A DNA stretch of 64,000 nt, from contig JBDHAD010000011.1 in assembly GCA_039588215.1 (NCBI GenBank), forward strand, positions 7,463 to 71,462, given 5' to 3'. Each line of letters starts with the position of its first letter. Position 1 is the stretch's first letter. The position numbers and the translations under genes were made by a program. The notes below the pieces were generated by a model. That model was not told the origin of the DNA, made no database searches, and saw nothing but the letters and a program-made list of their open reading frames with translations. Below, one piece after another: positions 33,847-41,997 of the stretch. The DNA is from JBDHAC01 sp039588215 (GTDB taxonomy: Bacteria; Gemmatimonadota; Gemmatimonadetes; Palauibacterales; Palauibacteraceae).

Positions 33847-35570
33847 CAGTCGCAGGTTCGAAAGTCGATCACGTGCGCCTGGAGTCTCGGGCGTCCGGCT
33901 CGATGGTCCGGATGGACCTCAAAGACGACGTCGTGGGCGTCGACGCCGTTCGCCTCGGACACCCGGGTCCCCATGCCGAACCCGATCGCGTCTATGCGGG
34001 CATTACCGGAGTCGAGCGTCCCCTTGAGATGCGCACCGTCACCCCGCGTCGATCGCGCCTCACGGATCCGCACTCGCCGCGTGACGATTAGAGGGCGGGG
34101 GTTCGAGTTGCCGAACGGGCCCAGATACGACAGCTGGCGGTAGAATTCCGGCGTAACGGCCTCGAGGCCCAGCTGAAGATCGATCCGTAGATCCCGCTCG
34201 AGCCGGTCGGCGGGTAGCTCTCGCTCCGCATGCGCGCGCATCGACGTAAGGAAATCGTCGAGCCGGGATCGCCGGATGTCGAACCCGGCTGCCATCTCGT
34301 GGCCCCCGAATCGCTCCAATGACGGCGCGCACGCCTCCAGCGCCCGAAAGAGGTGAAAGCCCTCGACCGATCGGGCCGAGCCACGCCCCCGTTCGCCGGA
34401 GAACCCTACCAGTATGACAGGTCGATCGAGCCGGTCCACGAGCCTGGACGCGGTGATCCCGAGCACGCCCGGGTGCCAGCCGTCGCGCCAGAGCACGACG
34501 ACGCGGTCCCGTGACGGATCGAAGCTCCGGGCTAATTCGTCACCGGCTTCTTCCAGCACCTGCCGATCGGTGGTCCGGCGGAGCGCGTTTTGTCCATCCA
34601 CATGCCGGGCGAGCGCCTCCGCTTCGTCAGGGCTCTCGGTCAGTAGCAGCCTGAGCCCATCCGCCGCTTCCCCCACTCGACCGGTGGCGTTCAGACGCGG
34701 AGCCAGGCGAAACGCGATGTCGCCTGCATCGAGCGCCCGGCCGGCGCATCGGGAGATCGACCTGAGCGCCCGAAGTCCTGGTTTCCTCGAGTACTCCCAC
34801 GCCCGCAACCCGAACTGCACCAGCACCCGGTTCTCGTCGACCAGGGGCGCCTGGTCTGCCACGGTTCCAAGCGCCACTAGATCCAGATGTTGATTGAGAT
34901 GCACATCCGTAAGACACTTACGTTCATATAGTTGAGACACGAGCTTGAACGCTACACCGACCCCCGCGAGACCGCCGAAGGGATACGTGCTGTCCGTTCG
35001 GTTGGGATTGACCACCGCCACCGCATCCGGAAGAACCGGCCCGGGGCGGTGGTGGTCTGTCACGATCACCTCGATCCCGCGGGCGTGGGCGGCCCGCACC
35101 CCTTTCAGGGCAGAAACGCCGCAATCCGCGGTGATGATCAGACGCGCGCCCTCTTGCTCGGCTCGAGCCAGACCGGCCGGCCCGAGATCGTATCCATCCC
35201 GTGTCCGGTGCGGGACGAACCCCGTGACATCGGCACCCAACGCACGGAGGCCATGCACCAGGACCGCCGTGGCGGACATGCCATCCACGTCGTAGTCACC
35301 GTGCACGAGAATCGGATCCCCCTTCTCGATCGCGATCTCTATGCACTCGACCGCCGCGGCCATGTCGGGTAGCTCATCGGGTGGGTGGAGTTGATCGAGA
35401 CGTGGGCGAAGCAACCGTCGCGCGCTGGCCCGCTCCGGATAGCCGCGCCGGATCAGGAGCTCGCACAGTGTCCCTGGAAGGCCGATGGCCTGTTGGAGGG
35501 ATCGTACCTGCTGGGAATGCACCGGCTCAGGCTCGCGCCACCGACGCGCGGCGGTGCAGAGCTCGGTCAC
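33846..35570 (-). CDS. recJ: Single-stranded-DNA-specific 5'-3' exonuclease RecJ
   Basis: Resects DNA ends in recombination and mismatch repair. The protein of about 574 residues has the DHH-family motifs VHGDYDVDGMSATAVLVHGL, ADCGVSAL, TDHHRPG and LGTVADQAPL, then the DHHA1 motif GGHEMAAGFDI and a C-terminal OB-like domain. I use the GTG at 35570, which gives a normal N-terminus 23 bases after the upstream gene; an ATG at 35633 would overlap that gene by 40 bases. recJ is followed by rsmD. Confidence 0.93.
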   Translation of the reverse strand: MTELCTAARRWREPEPVHSQQVRSLQQAIGLPGTLCELLIRRGYPERASARRLLRPRLDQLHPPDELPDMAAAVECIEIAIEKGDPILVHGDYDVDGMSATAVLVHGLRALGADVTGFVPHRTRDGYDLGPAGLARAEQEGARLIITADCGVSALKGVRAAHARGIEVIVTDHHRPGPVLPDAVAVVNPNRTDSTYPFGGLAGVGVAFKLVSQLYERKCLTDVHLNQHLDLVALGTVADQAPLVDENRVLVQFGLRAWEYSRKPGLRALRSISRCAGRALDAGDIAFRLAPRLNATGRVGEAADGLRLLLTESPDEAEALARHVDGQNALRRTTDRQVLEEAGDELARSFDPSRDRVVVLWRDGWHPGVLGITASRLVDRLDRPVILVGFSGERGRGSARSVEGFHLFRALEACAPSLERFGGHEMAAGFDIRRSRLDDFLTSMRAHAERELPADRLERDLRIDLQLGLEAVTPEFYRQLSYLGPFGNSNPRPLIVTRRVRIREARSTRGDGAHLKGTLDSGNARIDAIGFGMGTRVSEANGVDAHDVVFEVHPDHRAGRPRLQAHVIDFRTCD

Positions 35571-35593
35571 GCGAGTGTCGGAGGAGACGCCGC

Positions 35594-36316
35594 TCAGTCC
35601 CCCACGCTCGGGATGTAGAGGATCACGCCACATCCTTCACAAACGGCGAGGTCGCGCCCCGCTCGAATATCCGCCTGCTGCTGAAGGGGCACCGAGGTGA
35701 AGCAGTGCCCGCACACGCCATCGCCCGTGAGGGGCGCGAGGACGCTGTCGGTGCGCCCATTCCGAACCGTCTCGTACAATCTCAACGTCCTTCGGTCCAG
35801 CGTTTCCTCCTTGACTTTCTTCTGCTCCCGGTGCGCCGCCAATTCGTCGTTGAACGTCTTGCGCAGGCTCGCGACTTCGCCCTCACGCTGCTCCAGGGAT
35901 ACCCGGGACTCCTCCAAGTCCGACTCGAGCTGCTGGATCTCCGCGCCCAGCTGCTCCACATCCTGCATCGCATCCAGGGCATCCTCTTCGGCGATCCGCA
36001 GGTTGCGCCGGGCGGTCTCCGTCTCGGTGCGAACCGCGAAATGCTGCTGCATGTTCGAGACTTCGCCGGCTCGGCCCTCGAGTCGCTTCAGCGTCGCGCG
36101 ACCGGCTTGCACGGACCGCTGGTACCGCCGCAGACGCTCATCGGCGGCTTCCTTGTCGCCACGAAGCGAACTGACCCGATCCTCGAGCTCTTTCGCCGCA
36201 TCCCGCAGCGCTTCCAGCTCGTGGCTGAACTCTCCTAGCTGTCTGGTGATCTGGTGGATCTCGAGGTCGATCTCTTGAAGGGTGAGGAGCTGTTCAACTG
36301 TACTGCTCGGTTGCAT
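35594..36316 (-). CDS. Coiled-coil zinc ribbon protein
   Basis: The 240-residue protein has a long coiled coil at about residues 10-175 with Glu/Arg/Leu-rich heptads. It ends in a C4 zinc ribbon with CGHC near 198 and CEGC near 226. This is the layout of the C4-type zinc ribbon (CT398/Cdc-like) family; members bind other proteins and their role is not settled. An AGGAG ribosome-binding site precedes the ATG at 36316 with correct spacing, which decides the start. A longer version begins inside dnaG. It sits between dnaG and recJ. Confidence 0.85.
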   Translation of the reverse strand: MQPSSTVEQLLTLQEIDLEIHQITRQLGEFSHELEALRDAAKELEDRVSSLRGDKEAADERLRRYQRSVQAGRATLKRLEGRAGEVSNMQQHFAVRTETETARRNLRIAEEDALDAMQDVEQLGAEIQQLESDLEESRVSLEQREGEVASLRKTFNDELAAHREQKKVKEETLDRRTLRLYETVRNGRTDSVLAPLTGDGVCGHCFTSVPLQQQADIRAGRDLAVCEGCGVILYIPSVGD

Positions 36317-36335
36317 GCTCACTCCTGTAGCGTGT

Positions 36336-38168
36336 TCACGGACGGCCCGACTCCGGGTTTTGTCGCCGCTCACTGCTCCTGTGGGGCATGAAGCTTGTCG
36401 CCTCGCCAACCTCACGCAGCCGATCTGCAATCCGTTCCTTCTCGACCAGAAGGTCTCGCTGCTGGTCCGGATCGGCAAGTTCCAGTTCCCGGTCGATCTC
36501 GGTCAGCCGCTCTCGTTGGCGTCGGTACAGGAGCCGGCGCACTGAAGCATCGAAGATTTCGGCCGGACTGGTCAACTCGGTCTCGTCCCGCAGCAAGGCC
36601 TCGGCTGTCGCTCGCGGGGACTCGGGAAGATGCAGTAACCAATCTTCGGCATCCCCCTCAGTCGCTTGGATCGTCTCCAACAGATGCGTGAAGATCGCAC
36701 GGTGGTCCTCGCCGGAGAAGTGCTCTGGACGCACGCCGCCCGCAGAAGCGCGCCGGGCCAGCGGCGGGTCCCGAAGAAGCAACAGAATCAGATCGCGCTC
36801 GGCTCGAGTGCCCAATGAGGGCGCGCGAGCCGTCTCGCGTGGTGCCCGTGCAGCCGCCGGGGCGGGGGGTGCGCGAGTGCGCGCCCGGTCCGCACGGGCA
36901 ATCTCGTGAACCAGCGTCTCACGGCGCACACCGGTGCGCTCGGCGGTCCGATCGAGGTAGATGTCCCTGAGCGCCGGGTCGCGGACCGCGCGTAGCGTAC
37001 TCAGAAGCCCGTCGATCGCGCGCCGGCGACCCTCGACCTTCTCCAGGTAGCCCTGTCTTTCGAGGATCTGAAGCTTTCGCTCGAGAACATCCACGGCGTC
37101 GTCGAGGTAACCACGCAGTGTCTCCACGCCCTTTGCCCGGACTAGAGAATCGGGGTCCTGGCCGGGGGGCAGGGTGATCACGAGCGGATGGACGCCGACT
37201 GTGAGCAGGATATCGGCAGCCCGAAACGTGGCCTTGAGTCCCGGCGCGTCGCTGTCGTAGAGCAAGTAGGCGAGCTGGGTATAACGGGCAATGCGCTGCG
37301 CCTGTTGGTCGGTGAACGCCGTGCCCAAGCCGGCGACGGCGACGGGGAGATCCGCGAGATGCAGGGACAACACGTCCGTGTACCCTTCCACTATCGCCGC
37401 GAAGCCCTCACGTCGGATCGAATGACGGGCCCAGTTGAGTCCGTACAACTCCCTACCCTTGTGGAAGATCGGCGAGTCCGGGGAGTTGATGTACTTGGGG
37501 ACCTCTTCCCGCGCCTCCTCGAGCAACCGCCCACCGAACCCGATGGGGCGATCACGCAGATCGCGGATGGCGAAGGTCAATCGGTTGCGGAACCGATCGT
37601 ACGGCTCCTCTGCCCGTTCGCTCGTGGCGACGAGGCCGAGTTCCATGAGATGCCGCTCGTCGATTCCCCTCGTGCGTGCGGCGTCTCGCAGGCCTCGCCA
37701 TTCATTCGGAGCGAATCCGAGGGCATAGCGCTCGGCTGCTTCCATCCCGATTCCACGTCCCTCCAGATAGGAGCGTGCAGCTCCACCGGGTGAGCCGAGC
37801 AGCTGCTCCGCGAACCACTCTTCCGCAAACGCGGCCACCTCTCGCAAGTGCGCGTGGGGGTCCTCGCGTGGGGTATCGCGGTCTGGGACTTCGATACCGA
37901 CGCGCGCCGCCACCTGCCGAACTGCAGATGGGAAGTCGAGGCCGAGCTGCTTCATCAAGAAGCCGAATACATCCCCGCCTTCGCCGCATACGAAGCACTT
38001 GAAGATTCCACGCTCGGGATCGACCGAAAAGTTGCGCCCTTCCCCACCATGCAGAGGACAGGGCCCGCGGTAGCTCTTCCCGACCCGCTTGAGGGATACG
38101 TGCTCGCCGCAGATCTCGACGATGTCCGCTCGGGCGCGGACCTCGTCGACGAGTGCGTCGGTTACCAT
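36336..38168 (-). CDS. dnaG: DNA primase
   Basis: Synthesises RNA primers at the replication fork. The 610-residue protein has the CHC2 zinc finger (CPLHGGEG and CFVCGEGG), the catalytic core with the TOPRIM Glu in IVEGYTDVLSLH and the DSDAPGLKA acidic motif, and a C-terminal helicase-binding region. The ATG at 38168 shares one base with the mutS2 stop (TGATG) and gives the standard MVTDALVDEVRARADIVEI-like start. It stands next to mutS2, not in an rpsU-dnaG-rpoD operon. Confidence 0.95.
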   Translation of the reverse strand: MVTDALVDEVRARADIVEICGEHVSLKRVGKSYRGPCPLHGGEGRNFSVDPERGIFKCFVCGEGGDVFGFLMKQLGLDFPSAVRQVAARVGIEVPDRDTPREDPHAHLREVAAFAEEWFAEQLLGSPGGAARSYLEGRGIGMEAAERYALGFAPNEWRGLRDAARTRGIDERHLMELGLVATSERAEEPYDRFRNRLTFAIRDLRDRPIGFGGRLLEEAREEVPKYINSPDSPIFHKGRELYGLNWARHSIRREGFAAIVEGYTDVLSLHLADLPVAVAGLGTAFTDQQAQRIARYTQLAYLLYDSDAPGLKATFRAADILLTVGVHPLVITLPPGQDPDSLVRAKGVETLRGYLDDAVDVLERKLQILERQGYLEKVEGRRRAIDGLLSTLRAVRDPALRDIYLDRTAERTGVRRETLVHEIARADRARTRAPPAPAAARAPRETARAPSLGTRAERDLILLLLRDPPLARRASAGGVRPEHFSGEDHRAIFTHLLETIQATEGDAEDWLLHLPESPRATAEALLRDETELTSPAEIFDASVRRLLYRRQRERLTEIDRELELADPDQQRDLLVEKERIADRLREVGEATSFMPHRSSERRQNPESGRP

Positions 38169-40639
38169 CAGGCCCCCTGAAACTCCACGACGGTCACTCC
38201 CGTGCCTCCCTCCTCTGCCGACCCCGGTCGGTACCCGGGGATGCGAGCATCCGATTCCAACAACTCTCGCACTCGCGCGCGCAGCGCGCCCGTTCCCTTC
38301 CCGTGGATAACTCGGAGCCACGGGAGGTCGGCGACCACCGCAGCGTCGAGCGCCGGGAGCAGAGCCGCTTCGATCTCATCGACTCGAAGACCTCGAAGGT
38401 CGATCTCCAGCCGCACCGGGATCTCGGGATGGTGCCCGGCATCCTGTCCAGCCCGTGAGCCTCGAACCCGCTCATCGGAGTCTCGCGCAGCGGCCTCCTC
38501 CGGTCCGAGCGGTTCGATATCGGAAGCCTTCGCTGTAAGGCGGAGGCCCTCGGCTTCTATGACGGCACGGCGGCCCCGTAGCTCGACCACGCGACCCGTG
38601 CGACGAGTGCCCCGGAGTCTGACGCGCATACCCGGTTGAAGCGCGGCCGGGGGGGTGTCACCCGGAGCCGGCTTACGCTCTCGCGATTCGCGGATCCCTC
38701 GTTCGATGGCGTCTCGAGCCTCTCGGACCGCGTTCTCGGTCACGGCGTCCTCGCCACGGGATGCGGCGGCCGCGTAGCGGGCCTCCAGTCGCGAGATCGC
38801 GCGCTCCACATCCTTCCGCGCATCGAGCAGGTAGCGCTCGGCCGCGTCGCGAGCAGCTGATTCCACCTCGACTTCCCGCCGCTGGAGCTCCGCCCAGCGA
38901 TCCGTCCATTGCTCCTCCGCTTCGGCGAGGCGGGCCGCACGGTTCAGCGTCGATTCCCGGGTGGCGTCCAGCTCGGCCTGAGCCGTCTCCAGATCGCGGA
39001 GCAGGTCGTCGATCGCGCGCACCTCGTCACCAAGCCGCTCGCGCGCCTCATCGACGATCGCGCGCGGGAGTCCCAAGCGGGCCGCGATCTCGAGCGCGTA
39101 GCTGCGTCCCGGCCGATCGCGGACCAGCTGAAAGGTCGGCTCCAAGGCCACTGCGTCGAACTCGAGAGAAGCGTTCACGATCTCGTGACTCTCCGCTGCC
39201 AGCGCCTTCAGCGAACCGAGGTGGGTGGTCACAACCGTCAAACGGACCTGCTTCGCGAGTTGCCGCAGGACCGCCCCTGCGAGCGCCCCGCCTTCCGACG
39301 GATCGGTCGCACTACCGATTTCGTCGATTAGAACGAGCGACGTCCCATCTGCCTCGCGAAGGATCAGCTCGAGATTGCTCACCTGTGCGCTGAAAGTCGA
39401 CAGGGATGCCTCGATCGACTGCTCATCCCCGATGACTGCGAAGACCGATCGAAAGAACGGTAGACGCGTGCCGGGACCAACAGGAGGGATCACACCGCTC
39501 TGGCTGAGGATCGAGATGAGACCGATCGCCTTGAGCAGGACCGTCTTACCCCCGGCGTTAGGGCCGCTGACCAACAAGACCGACTCGCGCTCGCTCAACT
39601 CGAGGTCGAAGGGGACGACATCCTCCCCCGACGCGACCAGCAGTGGGTGCCCGCCGCGGACTATTCCATACGGACTCGCCGCCGGCTCCTCCGCCAGCGT
39701 CGGGGCCGTTCCCCCGTGCGAGATTGCGAAGCGCGCGCGCGCCTGGAGGCTGTCCAGCTCGCTCAGCGCCTCGAGGGTCTCCGTCAGGGATCGGGCGAGT
39801 GGGCGCAGCTCGTCGGTCAGCGAGCGCAAGACCCGGTGCACCTCACGCGCCTCCCCGATCTCCAGCTCGCGGATCTCGTTCATGGGTTCGATGGCCGCGG
39901 GGGGCTCGACGAACAGCGTCTGTCGAGTGGCCGATTCATCATGAACGATGCCACCGACCGCACCCCGTCCTTCGCGTCGGATCGGCAGGCAGTACCGACC
40001 GGCACGCACCGTGATCGAGCCGTCCGGCACCTGAACGCGCTCCGGTAGCGAACGCGCGTAGACCTCTAGTCGCTCGACGAGCTCAGAACGGCGTCCGCGC
40101 AGTGCCCGTCGGATCCGGCCGAGCTCGCGAGAAGCCGAATCGAGGACCTGCCCGGCCTCGTCGAAGGTGCCAACCAGACGCTTCTCTAGTGACCGCTCCG
40201 TAACGAGGCGCTCCACCCTGGGCTGGAGTCGCGGTAGATGCACGGCGGTCGCCCCGAGGTCGCGGCCTGCCACTCGGGACGTGCGCAAGAGCACCGAGCA
40301 CGCGATGAGGCTGTCGGCTTCCAGTACAGAGCCCGCGATCCCGAGCTTGGCCAGAGTCTCCCGCAAGTCCGGGATCGCGCCCAGCGCCCAGCTCGGATCT
40401 CGCTCGAGCACTCCACCCATCTCGGCGACGGACTCCAGGGCCGCTCGGGCCCCTTCCGGGCTCGGCTGCGGCACCAGGTTGCGGATGTGCGCCGCACCCA
40501 GGTCGCTCCCTGCGTACGCTGCGATGCAGTCCAGCACCCGGTCGACCTCGAGAACGACGCGGGTATGAGATCCGCGCGCCACCCGATCCGCGCGCGGTGC
40601 TCGACGAGGGCTCCCCATCGAAGGGTCCACGGACGTCAT
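38168..40639 (-). CDS. mutS2: Endonuclease MutS2
   Basis: MutS homologue that lacks the mismatch-recognition domain and has a C-terminal Smr nuclease; linked to suppression of recombination and to ribosome-collision rescue in other bacteria. The 823-residue protein shows Walker A GPNAGGKTVLLKA at about residue 375, Walker B LVLIDEIGSATDP, THLGSLK, a coiled-coil clamp around 520-620, and the Smr domain LEIDLRGLRVDEIEAAL with HGKGTGALR. ATG at 40639 is four bases after the HIT gene stop. A second ATG seven codons later is possible. Confidence 0.95.
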   Translation of the reverse strand: MTSVDPSMGSPRRAPRADRVARGSHTRVVLEVDRVLDCIAAYAGSDLGAAHIRNLVPQPSPEGARAALESVAEMGGVLERDPSWALGAIPDLRETLAKLGIAGSVLEADSLIACSVLLRTSRVAGRDLGATAVHLPRLQPRVERLVTERSLEKRLVGTFDEAGQVLDSASRELGRIRRALRGRRSELVERLEVYARSLPERVQVPDGSITVRAGRYCLPIRREGRGAVGGIVHDESATRQTLFVEPPAAIEPMNEIRELEIGEAREVHRVLRSLTDELRPLARSLTETLEALSELDSLQARARFAISHGGTAPTLAEEPAASPYGIVRGGHPLLVASGEDVVPFDLELSERESVLLVSGPNAGGKTVLLKAIGLISILSQSGVIPPVGPGTRLPFFRSVFAVIGDEQSIEASLSTFSAQVSNLELILREADGTSLVLIDEIGSATDPSEGGALAGAVLRQLAKQVRLTVVTTHLGSLKALAAESHEIVNASLEFDAVALEPTFQLVRDRPGRSYALEIAARLGLPRAIVDEARERLGDEVRAIDDLLRDLETAQAELDATRESTLNRAARLAEAEEQWTDRWAELQRREVEVESAARDAAERYLLDARKDVERAISRLEARYAAAASRGEDAVTENAVREARDAIERGIRESRERKPAPGDTPPAALQPGMRVRLRGTRRTGRVVELRGRRAVIEAEGLRLTAKASDIEPLGPEEAAARDSDERVRGSRAGQDAGHHPEIPVRLEIDLRGLRVDEIEAALLPALDAAVVADLPWLRVIHGKGTGALRARVRELLESDARIPGYRPGSAEEGGTGVTVVEFQGA

Positions 40640-40643
40640 GGGC

Positions 40644-40988
40644 TCAGCCAGGTGGCCAGCCCATGACGCGTCCACCGAGGACGTGCAGGTGCAGATGAGG
40701 CACGGTCTGGCCACCGTCATCCCTCGTGTTGATCACCACGCGGTACCCGGACTCCGAGAGCCCCTCCCGGCGAGCGATCTTCCGACAAGCCAACAGCAGC
40801 TCCCCGGCGAGCTCGCGGCTCTCCGCGTTGAGAGCCTCCAGGCTCTCGACGTGTCGGCGAGGGATGACGAGCACATGCGCGGGTGCTTGGGCGTTGATGT
40901 CGCGAATGGCGATCCAGTCGGGTTCATCCTCGACGCGCTCCGCGTCGAGGACACCCTCGACAACTCGGCAGAACAGACACTCGGTCAT
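40644..40988 (-). CDS. HIT-family (histidine triad) hydrolase
   Basis: The 114-residue protein has the zinc-like pair ECLFCRVVEG at the start and the active-site histidine triad PHLHLHVLGG near the end. Members hydrolyse nucleoside phosphoramidates and similar bonds. The GGAGGAAG ribosome-binding site before the ATG at 40988 decides the start over a longer reading. It is the first gene of the minus run toward mutS2 and dnaG; a 284-base divergent gap separates it from the gene at 41273. Confidence 0.93.
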   Translation of the reverse strand: MTECLFCRVVEGVLDAERVEDEPDWIAIRDINAQAPAHVLVIPRRHVESLEALNAESRELAGELLLACRKIARREGLSESGYRVVINTRDDGGQTVPHLHLHVLGGRVMGWPPG

Positions 40989-41272
40989 CTCTTCCTCCAG
41001 GGCGTCACAGGGCGGGCGCAGACAATGCGGGGCATACAGGATCGTCGGGCTGTCTCGGCGAGGGCATTCGCGCGTCCTTCCAGGTCTGAAACGTACGCTC
41101 CGCCCGAGGCTCGTCGCCACCTGTCGAAGGAGAGTGGCTCCGGTGGCACGCAGGGTTTTCCTCGGCTATATGTGTCCCTATGTTCGCTTGCACGCCCTGA
41201 TCGGCGGCGTACAGGCTGCTGACGCCGCGAGATCCACGAAAAACGTTCGTTCGCGACCGCACCCGGCGAGGG

Positions 41273-41815
41273 ATGACGACGCCCGAAGAGAACACGACAC
41301 GCGAGGACGGCGCCCCCGACGAGCGCCCCGGTCCTTCCGTTCCCGCTGGGTCGACCGAAGAGCAAGCTCACGCACCGGCCCCATCAAGCGCGTCCCCCTC
41401 GCAAGAGGGGGCCGGACGTCCGAGAATCCTGTGGGCCGACCTCGATGTCGACCAGCGATCCAGCGCGATCATTCGCGTGGGCCTCCAAAGAGGTGACCTC
41501 GAAACGGCCGCCGAAACCGAGGCCGTCGGCGAGGAAATGGTCGTGCTCCGGCGCGCGGCGGCGGCGACCCTACAGGCCCTGCACGACATGCTGGGACTGC
41601 CCCGGTACTTCGAGCTCGTGGGGGTCAAGCGAATCCTGGCTTTCGACTCGCCCGTGATCCTGGTGGGGCTCCGGATCGCGGGGCGCCCGCGGACGTTGAT
41701 CGGGTGCGTGCCCGCCGGCGAGAACCTCACCCGCGCGGTCGCCGAGGCGGTCCTGAACGCCACGAATCGGCTCGTCGAAGCGCTCCCAAACCTCCAGACC
41801 GAGGGCGAGAACTAG
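41273..41815 (+). CDS. Unknown protein leading the pentose-phosphate operon
   Basis: The 180-residue protein has a Pro/Glu/Ala-rich disordered first 50 residues. One alpha/beta domain follows, with RVGLQRGDLETAAETEAVG, a helix VVLRRAAAATLQALHDML, strand pairs FELVGVKRI and PVILVGLRIAG, and the closing helix VAEAVLNATNRLVEAL. I recognise no family with certainty. It has no membrane segment, signal peptide or cysteine-rich site. The ribosome-binding region GGCGAGGG abuts the ATG with little spacing. It precedes the transketolase by 182 bases on the same strand, so a shared transcript is likely but not proven. Confidence 0.7.
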   Translation: MTTPEENTTREDGAPDERPGPSVPAGSTEEQAHAPAPSSASPSQEGAGRPRILWADLDVDQRSSAIIRVGLQRGDLETAAETEAVGEEMVVLRRAAAATLQALHDMLGLPRYFELVGVKRILAFDSPVILVGLRIAGRPRTLIGCVPAGENLTRAVAEAVLNATNRLVEALPNLQTEGEN

Positions 41816-41997
41816 GGTGCGGCCGACGGCCCCCCCGGGTCTGACGGAGGCCGATCGATCGACAAGCCCCGCGCCCCATCCGGCACCGATCCGTCACGCG
41901 CGGTGTTATGCGAGCGGCGAGCGCCGTCCGGTCGGAAGCTCCATGGCGACCGCAGGCTCCGACCCGAACCAAGAACCACGCGACGCCAGAGGCTTCT

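Noticed and set aside
35381..36238. A 285-codon plus-strand frame opposite recJ and the zinc-ribbon gene
   Set aside because: It is antisense to two genes with clear family motifs and contains no recognisable domain.
41178..41190. The 13-base string CTATGTTCGCTTG upstream of the gene at 41273 also occurs at the rex promoter (28690-28702, minus)
   Set aside because: In 64 kb on both strands, dozens of chance 13-base matches are expected, and the -35 region is poor at 41 kb. Not enough for a shared promoter.
40989..41272. A small RNA or promoter pair in the 284-base divergent gap
   Set aside because: The TATAGC and TATGTT boxes lack matching -35 elements at the right spacing, and no stable terminator-like structure is seen.
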